Part shown: one piece after another, positions 36,072 through 43,526 of the stretch
Layout of the letters: every line of letters begins with the position of its first letter
How positions within the stretch are numbered: position 1 is the first letter of the stretch
Assembly (NCBI GenBank): GCA_934754475.1
Contig: CAKVHV010000001.1
Span: 1 to 64,000, forward strand
Direction: 5' to 3'
Source: an uncultured Clostridia bacterium
Lineage (GTDB): Bacteria; Bacillota; Clostridia; Christensenellales; UBA1242
Length of the DNA stretch: 64,000 bases
Translations under genes and position numbers: made by a program
Notes under the pieces: model-generated
Told to the model about the DNA's origin: nothing
Database searches by the model: none
The model's input: only the letters and a program-made list of their open reading frames with translations

Positions 36072-36584
36072 TTATTCGGGTTTTAGATTATTTAAAAAGT
36101 CGTCGACTTCATTATAATTATGTAAAATTACAAATTGCTTTTTGTCTTTGTATTTTTGATACAAATCCATAATTTTTGGCAAACTTTCGTTTTTGAATTT
36201 GGCTATGAAATCCAAAAAATCGTCTTTAATAATAGATATGTCAAAACCTTCTGCCATGTCGGGAGTTCTAGCCTTTTTAGAACGATTAATTGCATTTTGC
36301 ACACAAATGTTTGTGTCAATATCTAGCAAAATTACTGAATCGGCAAGGGTTATTCTCTCTTCCATTGACGACATATAATTTCCGTCAATAATCCATTTTT
36401 CATTGTTTTTTGCAAAGTCTCTAATGATTTTCAACAATTCTTCGCTACTTATACGAGTATTGTTGTCAATATGATAGGCTTTGTCAAGATGTAAGACCGC
36501 ATAATCTTTGAGAATGTCTTGCATTTTGAATACCATGGTGGATTTTCCCGACCCCGGACATCCAATTACAATAATTTTTTTCAT
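36072..36584 (-). CDS. P-loop kinase-like protein (FlaR/topology-modulation type)
   Basis: This is a small nucleotide-binding protein of 170 aa. The Walker A motif GCPGSGKST is at residues 8-16, VLHLDKAYH lies where adenylate-kinase-like proteins have the substrate site, and WIIDGNYMSSMEER with ADSVILLDID forms the Walker-B-like strand. The pattern is that of proteins named DNA topology modulation FlaR, which are adenylate-kinase-like with unknown substrates. It is a single gene on the minus strand. Confidence 0.7.
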   Translation of the reverse strand: MKKIIVIGCPGSGKSTMVFKMQDILKDYAVLHLDKAYHIDNNTRISSEELLKIIRDFAKNNEKWIIDGNYMSSMEERITLADSVILLDIDTNICVQNAINRSKKARTPDMAEGFDISIIKDDFLDFIAKFKNESLPKIMDLYQKYKDKKQFVILHNYNEVDDFLNNLKPE

Positions 36585-36767
36585 ACTTGCTCCGATTTCT
36601 TAAATGATTTAAAAAAATAATTTTTAAATTTTAACATTTAAAATAAGATAATGTCAAGGAAATGTTTTTAAAGTTGTATGTAATTGCTAAAGGATATTAC
36701 ATTGCAAAGATTGGAAGATTATTGGTTTTTATTTGTTTTATATGATTTTTTATGGTAACATTTAATT

Positions 36768-37373
36768 ATGAAAGATAAACTCAAATTTGTTAAAATTACA
36801 AAAGAAAATATAGATTTGGCGACTGAATTTCAGATGTCAATTTTCTCTGGCGAATGTGGATATGAACATTTTTTGATTTCACTGGGTTCGCAGTACAAAT
36901 ACTTTTCATATTATCTAGTGTATCTTGAGTCTACACTAATTGGGATAACTGGAATTTATTCGTTTGAACCAGTTGAAGAAACAAATTCCTTGTGGTTAGG
37001 GTGGTTTGGAATTGAAGAAAAGCATAGAAGACTGGGTTATGGAAAAGAAGTGCTTTTGAAGACTTTGGACATGGTCAAAGAATATGCCAAAACAGACTCA
37101 AATATTAAATACTTTAGACTTTATACATCGTCAAGGGAAAATCCAATAGCATGCAATTTGTATCGTGAAATTATGGATATTGAAGAAGAGTATAACTATC
37201 CTGACGATTATAATTACGAAGGCACTTGTTTAATCTTTTCAAAAGTTATTGATTCAAAAGTTAAAATGGAAAAGTGGAACAATAGGTTTTTGAATTTGAA
37301 TAGAATAATAGAGCAAGAAATTATTGGCAACTTGGAATACAAAAAGAAAAAAGATAAAGTTGATTTAGTATAA
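36768..37373 (+). CDS. GNAT-family N-acetyltransferase (WxGWFG subgroup)
   Basis: This is a predicted acetyltransferase of 201 aa. The strand SLWLGWFGIEEKHRRLGYGKEVL contains the acetyl-CoA loop R-R-L-G-Y-G-K. A C-terminal extension of about 40 residues includes KWNNRFLNL. Both features are repeated twice in the convergent tandem protein at 37430-38620, so the two genes share an origin. The substrate is unknown. Confidence 0.8.
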   Translation: MKDKLKFVKITKENIDLATEFQMSIFSGECGYEHFLISLGSQYKYFSYYLVYLESTLIGITGIYSFEPVEETNSLWLGWFGIEEKHRRLGYGKEVLLKTLDMVKEYAKTDSNIKYFRLYTSSRENPIACNLYREIMDIEEEYNYPDDYNYEGTCLIFSKVIDSKVKMEKWNNRFLNLNRIIEQEIIGNLEYKKKKDKVDLV

Positions 37374-37400
37374 AATTGATGTCATTATTTAATAAAAATA

Positions 37401-37430
37401 AAAAATATGGCCATAAGTAGCCATATTTTT
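37401..37430. terminator. Bidirectional terminator
   Basis: AAAAATATGGC (37401-37411) pairs with GCCATATTTTT (37420-37430) between the convergent GNAT genes. Confidence 0.9.
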
Positions 37431-38620
37431 TATTTGTGTTTTATTTTTAAATCTTCCAAAAATCCATACTCGGAGACTAATTCCAAAATGTTGTCATCCT
37501 TTAGTTTTTGGATGCTTTTTTCGTTTAGTATTAATTCTTCGGATAAGTTAATAAATTTATTCTCCCAAGGTGTAACGTCTTTTTCTATTAAACTTCGACT
37601 GAATATTTTTGGCTTGCCATATTTTATCAAGAACTCTTCTTCTTGTGGATTTGTATAGTCTTCGCATAATTGCATTGTTCTATGATAGATTCCAAGTGCT
37701 TTGTAACACCATGTTTCATATGTGTTAAGTCTAAAAGTTTTCTTGCCATAACATTTGGCAATTTCAATAATTTTAATTAGCATTTGAGTGCCAATTCCGT
37801 GATTCCTATACCTGCAATCTACTCCAAACCATGTAATCCATACATCGTCAGGGTACTCGGGTTTTTCGTATAAACCAATTATTCCTACTGGAATATCTTG
37901 ATAGTAAACAATATAGTCTATTGGCAAAATTTTGTTTTCAAACCTGTTTGAAGTTTTTAATTCGTTTATATAATCCAAATATCCTACATTGTTTGAACCA
38001 TAAAATATATTGTACTGCAAATTTGCTGCTTGTTTAATATTATCTTTGTTTAGTTCAACAAATTTTAATTCCAATTTGTTGTTTTTCATTTCGTGGTCTT
38101 GTAGATATAAGATTTTGTTATCCCATAATTGCAAGTTATTGCTATCCAAAGCCCAAGAATATATTAACATATTGCCGACCAAGTAATATAATCCATTTTC
38201 CTTGGTGTAATATTCTTTTGTCATGCCTAGTTTTTCAAAAAGTCTAATAGATACAAAATTGCATTGGTCATCAGTATATAGTCTTAGGGATTTAAATCCT
38301 TTTTTCTTGGCTCTTTCTTTGGCAAAATACATCGCTTGAGTCCCATATCCTTGTCTTCTAAATGGCGGAAGAATTCCAAACCAGCCAATCCACGCATCTT
38401 TGGGATATTCCTTGTGTGAATATATTCCCGTGATTCCAACATAATATTCGCCATTATGAATTAAATAATATTCCAAAAAATCAAAATATTTTTCGCTATT
38501 GTTAATAGATTCGTTTAAGTCATCCCGCCCGTCTTCTAGGGGAAAAATTCTGTTTTGAATAATTATTGCTTGTTTAATATTTTTCTTTGTAACTTTTTCG
38601 AATGTGAGATTAAATTCCAT
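37430..38620 (-). CDS. Tandem double-GNAT acetyltransferase
   Basis: Two GNAT domains are fused in 396 aa. The first (1-190) has WIGWFGILPPFRRQGYGTQ, the second (about 198-396) has WITWFGVDCRYRNHGIGTQ; both include the acetyl-CoA loop, and each half ends in a W-x-N-K-hydrophobic-x-x-L stretch. Both halves resemble the single-domain protein at 36768. In the second half the loop is R-N-H-G-I-G-T, still plausible. The stop codon lies inside the shared bidirectional terminator region. Confidence 0.8.
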   Translation of the reverse strand: MEFNLTFEKVTKKNIKQAIIIQNRIFPLEDGRDDLNESINNSEKYFDFLEYYLIHNGEYYVGITGIYSHKEYPKDAWIGWFGILPPFRRQGYGTQAMYFAKERAKKKGFKSLRLYTDDQCNFVSIRLFEKLGMTKEYYTKENGLYYLVGNMLIYSWALDSNNLQLWDNKILYLQDHEMKNNKLELKFVELNKDNIKQAANLQYNIFYGSNNVGYLDYINELKTSNRFENKILPIDYIVYYQDIPVGIIGLYEKPEYPDDVWITWFGVDCRYRNHGIGTQMLIKIIEIAKCYGKKTFRLNTYETWCYKALGIYHRTMQLCEDYTNPQEEEFLIKYGKPKIFSRSLIEKDVTPWENKFINLSEELILNEKSIQKLKDDNILELVSEYGFLEDLKIKHK

Positions 38621-38731
38621 TATGCACCTTAAGAGTCATTTATTTTTTAATTTTAACATAATAAAACTTTATTTGCAATTAATTTCGAATATTGTCGAAT
38701 TACTATTAAGAATAACAAAAAAAGACTTGAA

Positions 38732-38935
38732 TTAATCTTCAAATCCCATAAAATAATCTATAGTCACACCAAAATATTTGGCAAGTATTATAAGTTGAGA
38801 ACCTTTGACATCGGCTTGATTGTTTTCCCATCTGCAAATACAAGACGAACCAATTTTTGTTTCTTTTGCCAATGCTTGGATTGACAAGCCTTTTTCAACT
38901 CTTAATTCTTTTAGTTTTTCCGCAAATTTATTCAT
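38732..38935 (-). CDS. Small XRE-family repressor, 67 aa
   Basis: This is a compact Cro-like DNA-binding protein consisting only of a helix-turn-helix: LKELRVEKGLSIQALAKETKIGSSCICRWENNQ, then LIILAKYFGVTIDYFMG. AAGGAGTC precedes the ATG. Two similar 14-bp palindromic sites lie just upstream of its gene (38960-39001), so autoregulation is likely. No partner toxin gene is adjacent. Confidence 0.85.
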   Translation of the reverse strand: MNKFAEKLKELRVEKGLSIQALAKETKIGSSCICRWENNQADVKGSQLIILAKYFGVTIDYFMGFED

Positions 38936-38959
38936 TTTCGACTCCTTACAAATATTTTA

Positions 38960-39001
38960 TCCCAAATTAGGGACAAATGCTTAACAATCTCTAAATAGGG
39001 A
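38960..39001 (-). promoter_or_regulatory. Paired operator sites for the small XRE repressor
   Basis: TCCCAAATTAGGGA (38960-38973) and TCTCTAAATAGGGA (38988-39001) share 11 of 14 bases, are near-palindromes and lie 28 bp apart in the upstream region of the minus-strand XRE gene. Confidence 0.55.
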
Positions 39002-39024
39002 TGATAACGAATTGTCAATTGAGA

Positions 39025-39129
39025 CACTCTGGGAGTGGCGAAATATCTCGCTGAAAGCGAGTACAGAGCGGTACGCGGGTTCGTGAGTGAAACTCACTTG
39101 TGCCAAAGGCACAAAAATTCCCGCCATGT
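39025..39129 (+). repeat. GC-rich multi-hairpin element with an inverted copy of the tmRNA 3' end
   Basis: Four perfect hairpins with 3-nt loops follow each other: 39025-39037, 39047-39061, 39083-39097 and 39099-39113. The last two interrupt a copy of the tmRNA T-arm/acceptor sequence: 39075-39082 and 39116-39129 together match 22 nt of the mature ssrA 3' end (complement of 39197-39218), in opposite orientation. The element is much richer in G+C than its surroundings. Confidence 0.7.
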
Positions 39130-39151
39130 AGTTTTGTTCCTAAAAATGCGA

Positions 39152-39180
39152 CTTAAATAAAGTGGCTACATTTAGCCACG
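39152..39180 (-). terminator. Terminator of ssrA
   Basis: On the minus strand GTGGCTA pairs with TAGCCAC around a 4-nt loop, followed by TTTATTT. Confidence 0.75.
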
Positions 39181-39190
39181 AAATAAGTAA

Positions 39191-39547
39191 TGGTGGACAT
39201 GGCGGGAATTGAACCCGCGTCCATATATCCTACAAAAACCTTTCTACATAATTAGTTTATTTTTTTAAATAGACTTTGTTTGCAACCCATAAACAAAAAA
39301 TCAAACAAATCGCATGCGAATATAGTCACAAGTATGCTCACATGCTCACAATACTTGCTCCGCTATTAGATTAATGCTCGGTTTTGGTCAATAGCGAAAC
39401 CAAAGCGAACATGCATTATGCGATTTACGCAGCTAATGCTAATTCAGATTTACTATCTGCAGTTAAATTTAATTTTTAACCGTAACGTGGCTAATTCGTT
39501 ATGCTTTTGCTTTTGCTCCAGATAAATGTCGAAACCAAGTCATGCCC
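39191..39547 (-). ncRNA. ssrA: Transfer-messenger RNA (tmRNA)
   Basis: The minus strand carries a one-piece tmRNA of about 357 nt. The 5' end GGGCATGACTTGGTTTCGAC pairs with the 3' CATGTCC-A-CCA to form the acceptor stem (one G-U). The T-arm is GCGGG-TTCAATT-CCCGC. The tag frame runs from resume codon GCA at 39460 down to TAA at 39425 and encodes ADSKSELALAA, with the expected ALAA ending for proteolysis. CCA is encoded. It lies 3 nt after the smpB stop codon, and is probably processed from a shared transcript. Confidence 0.96.
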
Positions 39548-39550
39548 ATA

Positions 39551-39997
39551 TTATCTAAATTTTTTGAGTTCTCTCTCGGTTTCTCTAGCGATGTCTTTTT
39601 CGGCTAATGCTTTCTTTTTGTCATACAAATGTTTGCCTTTGGCTATGCCAATTTCAAGTTTGACTAGATTGTCTTTGAAGTAAATCTTAAGTGGCACACA
39701 AGTAAAACCTTTTTCCTGTGTCTTGGAGACAATTTTTTCAATCTCTTTTTTGTTAAGTAGTAGTTTTCGGCTACGCTTTTCGTCAATTTTGTCAATTGTT
39801 GATTCGGCATATGCTCCAATGTGCATATTTTTGATATATGCTTCGCCATTTTTGAAAGTTACAAAACTATCTTTGAGATTAGTATGTCCTAGTCTTACCG
39901 ATTTAACTTCGCTTCCAAGTAGAACAATTCCTGCTTCATAAGTTGAAATTATGAAATAATCAAAATAGGCTTTTTTGTTTGTTGCAATAAGTTTCAT
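39551..39997 (-). CDS. smpB: SsrA-binding protein SmpB
   Basis: SmpB binds tmRNA and delivers it to stalled ribosomes. The 148-aa protein has NKKAYFDYFIISTYEAGIVL near the start, GSEVKSVRLGHTNLKDSFV, the GAYAES segment, KIYFKDNLVKLEIGIAKGK and a basic C-terminal tail (KKALAEKDIARETERELKK). The start is ATG 39997 (complement) behind AAGGAGAAA; the frame is open further but without a ribosome site. It sits directly before ssrA. Confidence 0.97.
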   Translation of the reverse strand: MKLIATNKKAYFDYFIISTYEAGIVLLGSEVKSVRLGHTNLKDSFVTFKNGEAYIKNMHIGAYAESTIDKIDEKRSRKLLLNKKEIEKIVSKTQEKGFTCVPLKIYFKDNLVKLEIGIAKGKHLYDKKKALAEKDIARETERELKKFR

Positions 39998-40169
39998 ATT
40001 TTTCTCCTTGTTTAGCAGTACATAAAGTTTAGCATATTTTAATAATTTTTTCAATAATTAGCCTTGATTTTTTATTAATTTTTCAAAATATTTGTATTTT
40101 TTGATAAAATTTTTGAAATAACTATTGAAAAATTGTTTCAAATAGTATAAAATATTGTTGCTGATTAAC

Positions 40170-40223
40170 GCAAAACTTATATAAAATTCAAAAAAATAGG
40201 GTAAAAACCTTTAAAAGTTTTGC
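40170..40223 (+). other. Inverted repeat in the leader region
   Basis: GCAAAACTT (40170-40178) pairs with AAGTTTTGC (40215-40223), with an inner AGG/CCT hairpin. It lies in the 330-nt gap between smpB and the coiled-coil gene, upstream of a TATAAT at 40233-40238 that lacks a clear -35. No other feature was seen in this gap. Confidence 0.35.
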
Positions 40224-40327
40224 AAAATAATGTATAATAAATATAATAAAAGTTATGTGCAAAAAGCATGTAACGAATCATTGGTGGATGATTTTAAAAA
40301 AATATTATAATTATGTAAGGGGAATTT

Positions 40328-42058
40328 ATGGGAACAGTTATTAACGTTATATTGGATATTTTGGCAATTCTTGCAATAATAGTCTTTGGGTCTTTTATTG
40401 TAGTTGTTGTTGCCGATTTGATTTTGTGTTGTTTTGACGACCACGAAGGAATTATTTTCCGTAGAAAGAAAAAGTCTGAATCAAAAACAGAAACAGTCGA
40501 AGAAGAAACTGTCAAGAAAGATGACATCGTTGTTTATTCTAATCAGACTAATCCTAACGGAACTATTTCAAAAGAACAAAAAGTTGACACAGTTGACGGC
40601 GAAGTCGTAACAGAGATTGACTTTGACAAAGCAGTTGAAGAACAACAAGCACTAAGTAGAAAGAAAGGGGTTGAAGCGCCAAAACCTATGCCTGCTCCAG
40701 CACCTGCACCTGCTCCAAAGCCTAAAAAAGTTGAGAAAGACGAAGACTTGTTTTGGAATGTTGAAGATGACGAAGAATTTACTACTCTTCTTGACGATGT
40801 AATCAAGGAAGCAAAGGGTGGGGACAAAAAGCAAAAAGAAGAAGTCAAAGTTGAAAACAAAGTTGATGATGCTACTCAAAAAGAACTTGAAGAACTAAGA
40901 GCGCTCAAGGAACAACAACAAAAAGAAATCGAAGAATTCAAGAAAATGAAAGAAGATTTCGCAAGAGAAAAAGAAGAACAACTAGCAATGTACAAAGATA
41001 ATTTGGACAAAGCAAAAGAAGAAGAACTCGAAAAACTAAAACAAGAAGCTATCAAGGAACAAGAAAAACTTGAAGCCGAAAAGCAAAAACTCGAAAGCGA
41101 ACAAGTCAAAGAAGTTATTGTTGATGGTGGAAAGGAAGAAATTGTCAAAGAGACAATCATCAAAGACGAAGAAGAACTAAACAAACTTAAATACAAAAAC
41201 TTGATGAGAATGAATAGTCGTTTGGGAAGAATTATAAGAGATGCCGAAAGACTACAAAACCAAAAACAAAAAGAAAAAGAAAGACAAGAAGCCGAAAGAC
41301 AAAGACTAATTGCTCTTGAACAAGAAGAAAAAATCAAAGAACAAGAAAAACGTCTTGAAATTCAAAAGAAAAATCAAGAAATGCTACTTAAACAAGCCGA
41401 AGCTTTGCGTAAGAAAAATGAAATTAACAGAAAGTTAAATGAAGTTAGCAAAAGAGCTGGAAAGTATAAACTTGACAATGCAGTTGTAAGAGTTTCAAAA
41501 GAACCTACAAGCACTCACCATGAAGTTGTTGAAGAAGTTGTTACAACCGTTGAACAAACAATTCCGGGAACAGATACTGTTGTAAAAACAGTTGAAAAAG
41601 AACCTATGAAAGTTACTCCTAAGCCAATATTCGAAAAGGACTATTATGAACAAAAACTTAATGAACTTGACGAAGAATTAAGAGAAGCCGAAAAGGAACT
41701 TAGAATCAACAAATCTGAATACGTCCCACTAACAAGAATTCACAAAGCATATGCTAGAGATAGCGAAAAATTGCGTAAAAAAGAAATTCAAGTAGCAAAA
41801 CAAAAAGTGGCTTTGTACGGTGTTAATTCAACAAAAGTTGACCCAGTTAAAAAAGCAAAACTAGACGAAAATCTAAGTAGTCTTGCCGAACTTAAGGATA
41901 GTGTTGAACACTGCGAAGAAGTTATCAAGAAAAACAAAGATAGATATCCAGTTTTGGAAAAAAATAATAAGTTAATTTTGAAACAAATTGATAGAATTAA
42001 CGAAGATATGAGAGTTTGCGAAAAAGCAATTTCTTATTACAACAAAAAAGAAAAATAA
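40328..42058 (+). CDS. Membrane-anchored coiled-coil protein, 576 aa
   Basis: The function is not known. An N-terminal membrane helix (about residues 7-33) is followed by a basic stop (FRRKKK), so the rest is probably cytoplasmic. Residues 125-137 are a Pro-Ala linker (PAPAPAPAPKPKK). Residues about 180-400 are a long charged coiled coil dominated by Glu, Lys and Gln. A C-terminal domain (about 440-576) contains another helical region. The layout suits a structural or cell-division scaffold, but there is no recognisable family motif. AAGGGGA precedes the ATG, and it ends in a terminator, as a single-gene unit. Confidence 0.7.
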   Translation: MGTVINVILDILAILAIIVFGSFIVVVVADLILCCFDDHEGIIFRRKKKSESKTETVEEETVKKDDIVVYSNQTNPNGTISKEQKVDTVDGEVVTEIDFDKAVEEQQALSRKKGVEAPKPMPAPAPAPAPKPKKVEKDEDLFWNVEDDEEFTTLLDDVIKEAKGGDKKQKEEVKVENKVDDATQKELEELRALKEQQQKEIEEFKKMKEDFAREKEEQLAMYKDNLDKAKEEELEKLKQEAIKEQEKLEAEKQKLESEQVKEVIVDGGKEEIVKETIIKDEEELNKLKYKNLMRMNSRLGRIIRDAERLQNQKQKEKERQEAERQRLIALEQEEKIKEQEKRLEIQKKNQEMLLKQAEALRKKNEINRKLNEVSKRAGKYKLDNAVVRVSKEPTSTHHEVVEEVVTTVEQTIPGTDTVVKTVEKEPMKVTPKPIFEKDYYEQKLNELDEELREAEKELRINKSEYVPLTRIHKAYARDSEKLRKKEIQVAKQKVALYGVNSTKVDPVKKAKLDENLSSLAELKDSVEHCEEVIKKNKDRYPVLEKNNKLILKQIDRINEDMRVCEKAISYYNKKEK

Positions 42059-42066
42059 TTGAAATC

Positions 42067-42107
42067 AAAAAAACTCAAAAAATTTTTTAACTTTTTGAGT
42101 TTTTTGT
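42067..42107 (+). terminator. Intrinsic terminator
   Basis: ACTCAAAAA (42073-42081) pairs with TTTTTGAGT (42092-42100), extended by flanking A/T runs. Confidence 0.85.
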
Positions 42108-42224
42108 TTTTTATTTAAAAAACCCGCAGTGCTAGTGAAAAATTTAAGAATTGTTAAAAAAAATACTCTCGTTTGTTTAAAATGTAATTGCGACACAAAC
42201 AAATTAAGGAGAGTAATTTTATTT

Positions 42225-42299
42225 ATGAAAGGTGACTATATAAACATTCAAAATAAAATTGAAAAAACATTTGTTTATGCACTTAATTTTGAAAATTGA
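42225..42299 (+). CDS. Possible 24-aa small ORF
   Basis: An ATG-to-TGA frame of 24 codons lies behind AAGGAGAG, but the spacing of about 13 nt is long. The peptide is polar, without a membrane helix. It lies between a terminator and the 3' end of the minus-strand SRP RNA gene. There is no second line of evidence, so treat this as a candidate only. Confidence 0.25.
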   Translation: MKGDYINIQNKIEKTFVYALNFEN

Positions 42300-42310
42300 A
42301 ATTAAAATAA

Positions 42311-42586
42311 AAAAAACTGTGCAACTATTTTTGATGGTGCAAGGACAAATATCTGTAAATAATCCGCTCCTTCAAAGCTACCTTATGGCACATATTTTAA
42401 ATCTACTTAATGCTGCTTCATTCCTGACCTGACATGGTTCATAGCAAAATATTGCATAAGACCTTGATATCATCACTTCAATACTTACAAAGTACTTATC
42501 ATGCAGTGACACCTAGAATAGTGTTCGGCTCCGCATATAGTGGGTTTCGGATATAGGGCACCACTAACTCCCCGCTTAGCACAGTA
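42311..42586 (-). ncRNA. ffs: Signal recognition particle RNA, large (Alu-containing) type
   Basis: The minus strand holds the 5' Alu-domain sequence GCTAAGCGGGGAGTTAGTGG followed by TGCCCT, and the SRP core CCATGTCAGGTCAGGAATG ending in AAGCAGC, the Ffh-binding helix. The 5' ACTGTGC and 3' GCACAGT ends pair and are followed by a T-run. A length of about 275 nt matches the Bacillus/Clostridium scRNA type rather than 4.5S RNA. Exact ends are estimated from the promoter and the closing stem. Confidence 0.93.
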
Positions 42587-42591
42587 CTAGT

Positions 42592-42620
42592 ATTATATCA
42601 AACATTTTTGGAATTTGCAA
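42592..42620 (-). promoter_or_regulatory. Promoter of the SRP RNA gene
   Basis: On the minus strand TTGCAA (42615-42620), a 17-bp spacer and TATAAT (42592-42597). Confidence 0.8.
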
Positions 42621-42782
42621 GATTATTTGATAGTATTTGACTATTTTGTATTATTTTAATTTGTCGAAAACATCAAAATATGCTAAACTAACTTATGAAA
42701 TTAACGTTCATGCTTGCTTTTTGCATAATTGTTATGTAAAATATTAACATGACAAAAATAAAATTGAAATTTAAGGATATAT

Positions 42783-43514
42783 ATGGCTGAATTTACAGAT
42801 AACGCAAGAAGATTTATAATTTGTTATAACAACATTGACCAAAGTCTTAGGTCTCAATATGATTTGAGCAAGAGTAGTAGTTACACCGAAGTTATTAGAC
42901 GTGCATCAAGAATGAATGCTTTTGTTAAGAAATATGAAGACCAACTAGTTGATTACGGCAGACTTAGAAATGCCATAGTTCATTCATTTAACGAAAACAT
43001 GGTTATTGCAGAACCACATACTGATGTTGTCGAAGAATACGAAAGACTTGCCAAAGTAATTTGTACACCACCACTTGCAGTGGATACAGTTTGCAACAAA
43101 GATATTAAGACTATCAACCACGATGCTACTGTTGCCGAAGTTGTTCAAAATATTTATAAATCGGGAAATAGCAACTGGCCAGTTTACAAAGACGGGATGC
43201 TAATTGGTGTGGCAAATTCTAGACGTCTTATTAAGGAAATTGGCAAAAAGGTTTATGAAAAAAGAGACATTAACGAATTTTTGAATAATACAAAAATTGA
43301 AGATGCCATAAGTAATTTTGGTGAAGACAACTATTACACTATTGCAAACAAAAATGTTACTCTTGACAAAATTTTGCAACTATTTAGCGAAAACCGAAAG
43401 TTGAGTTTGATAATCATAACCGAAACTGGAAGTCTACTCGAACAGCCTATAGGGGTTATTGCTATTGCAGATATTATGGATGTCAACAAAATCCTAGATA
43501 ATTACACACGCTAA
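42783..43514 (+). CDS. HEPN-like domain fused to a CBS pair
   Basis: The 243-aa protein has an N-terminal helical domain (1-95) containing RLRNAIVHSF, which fits the R-x4-6-H motif of HEPN domains (many are RNases or nucleotide-binding). Residues 100-243 form two CBS motifs (IKTINHDATVAEVVQNIYKSG, WPVYKDGMLIGVANSRRLI; then YYTIANKNVTLDKILQLF, GVIAIADIMDV), which usually bind adenosyl nucleotides and act as regulatory switches. It lies 12 nt before the isoleucyl-tRNA synthetase gene and is probably cotranscribed. The activity of the N-terminal domain is unproven. Confidence 0.7.
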   Translation: MAEFTDNARRFIICYNNIDQSLRSQYDLSKSSSYTEVIRRASRMNAFVKKYEDQLVDYGRLRNAIVHSFNENMVIAEPHTDVVEEYERLAKVICTPPLAVDTVCNKDIKTINHDATVAEVVQNIYKSGNSNWPVYKDGMLIGVANSRRLIKEIGKKVYEKRDINEFLNNTKIEDAISNFGEDNYYTIANKNVTLDKILQLFSENRKLSLIIITETGSLLEQPIGVIAIADIMDVNKILDNYTR

Positions 43515-43526
43515 AAGGAACTTTAT

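Noticed and set aside
39025..39129. A tRNA gene on the plus strand, because of the GCGGGTTC and CCCGC segments
   Set aside because: The T-loop is interrupted by two hairpins, no acceptor partner or anticodon arm is present, and the sequence matches the inverted tmRNA 3' end.
42621..42782. A T-box riboswitch before the CBS protein-ileS operon
   Set aside because: No T-box core motif or specifier-loop structure is visible; the region is short and AT-rich.
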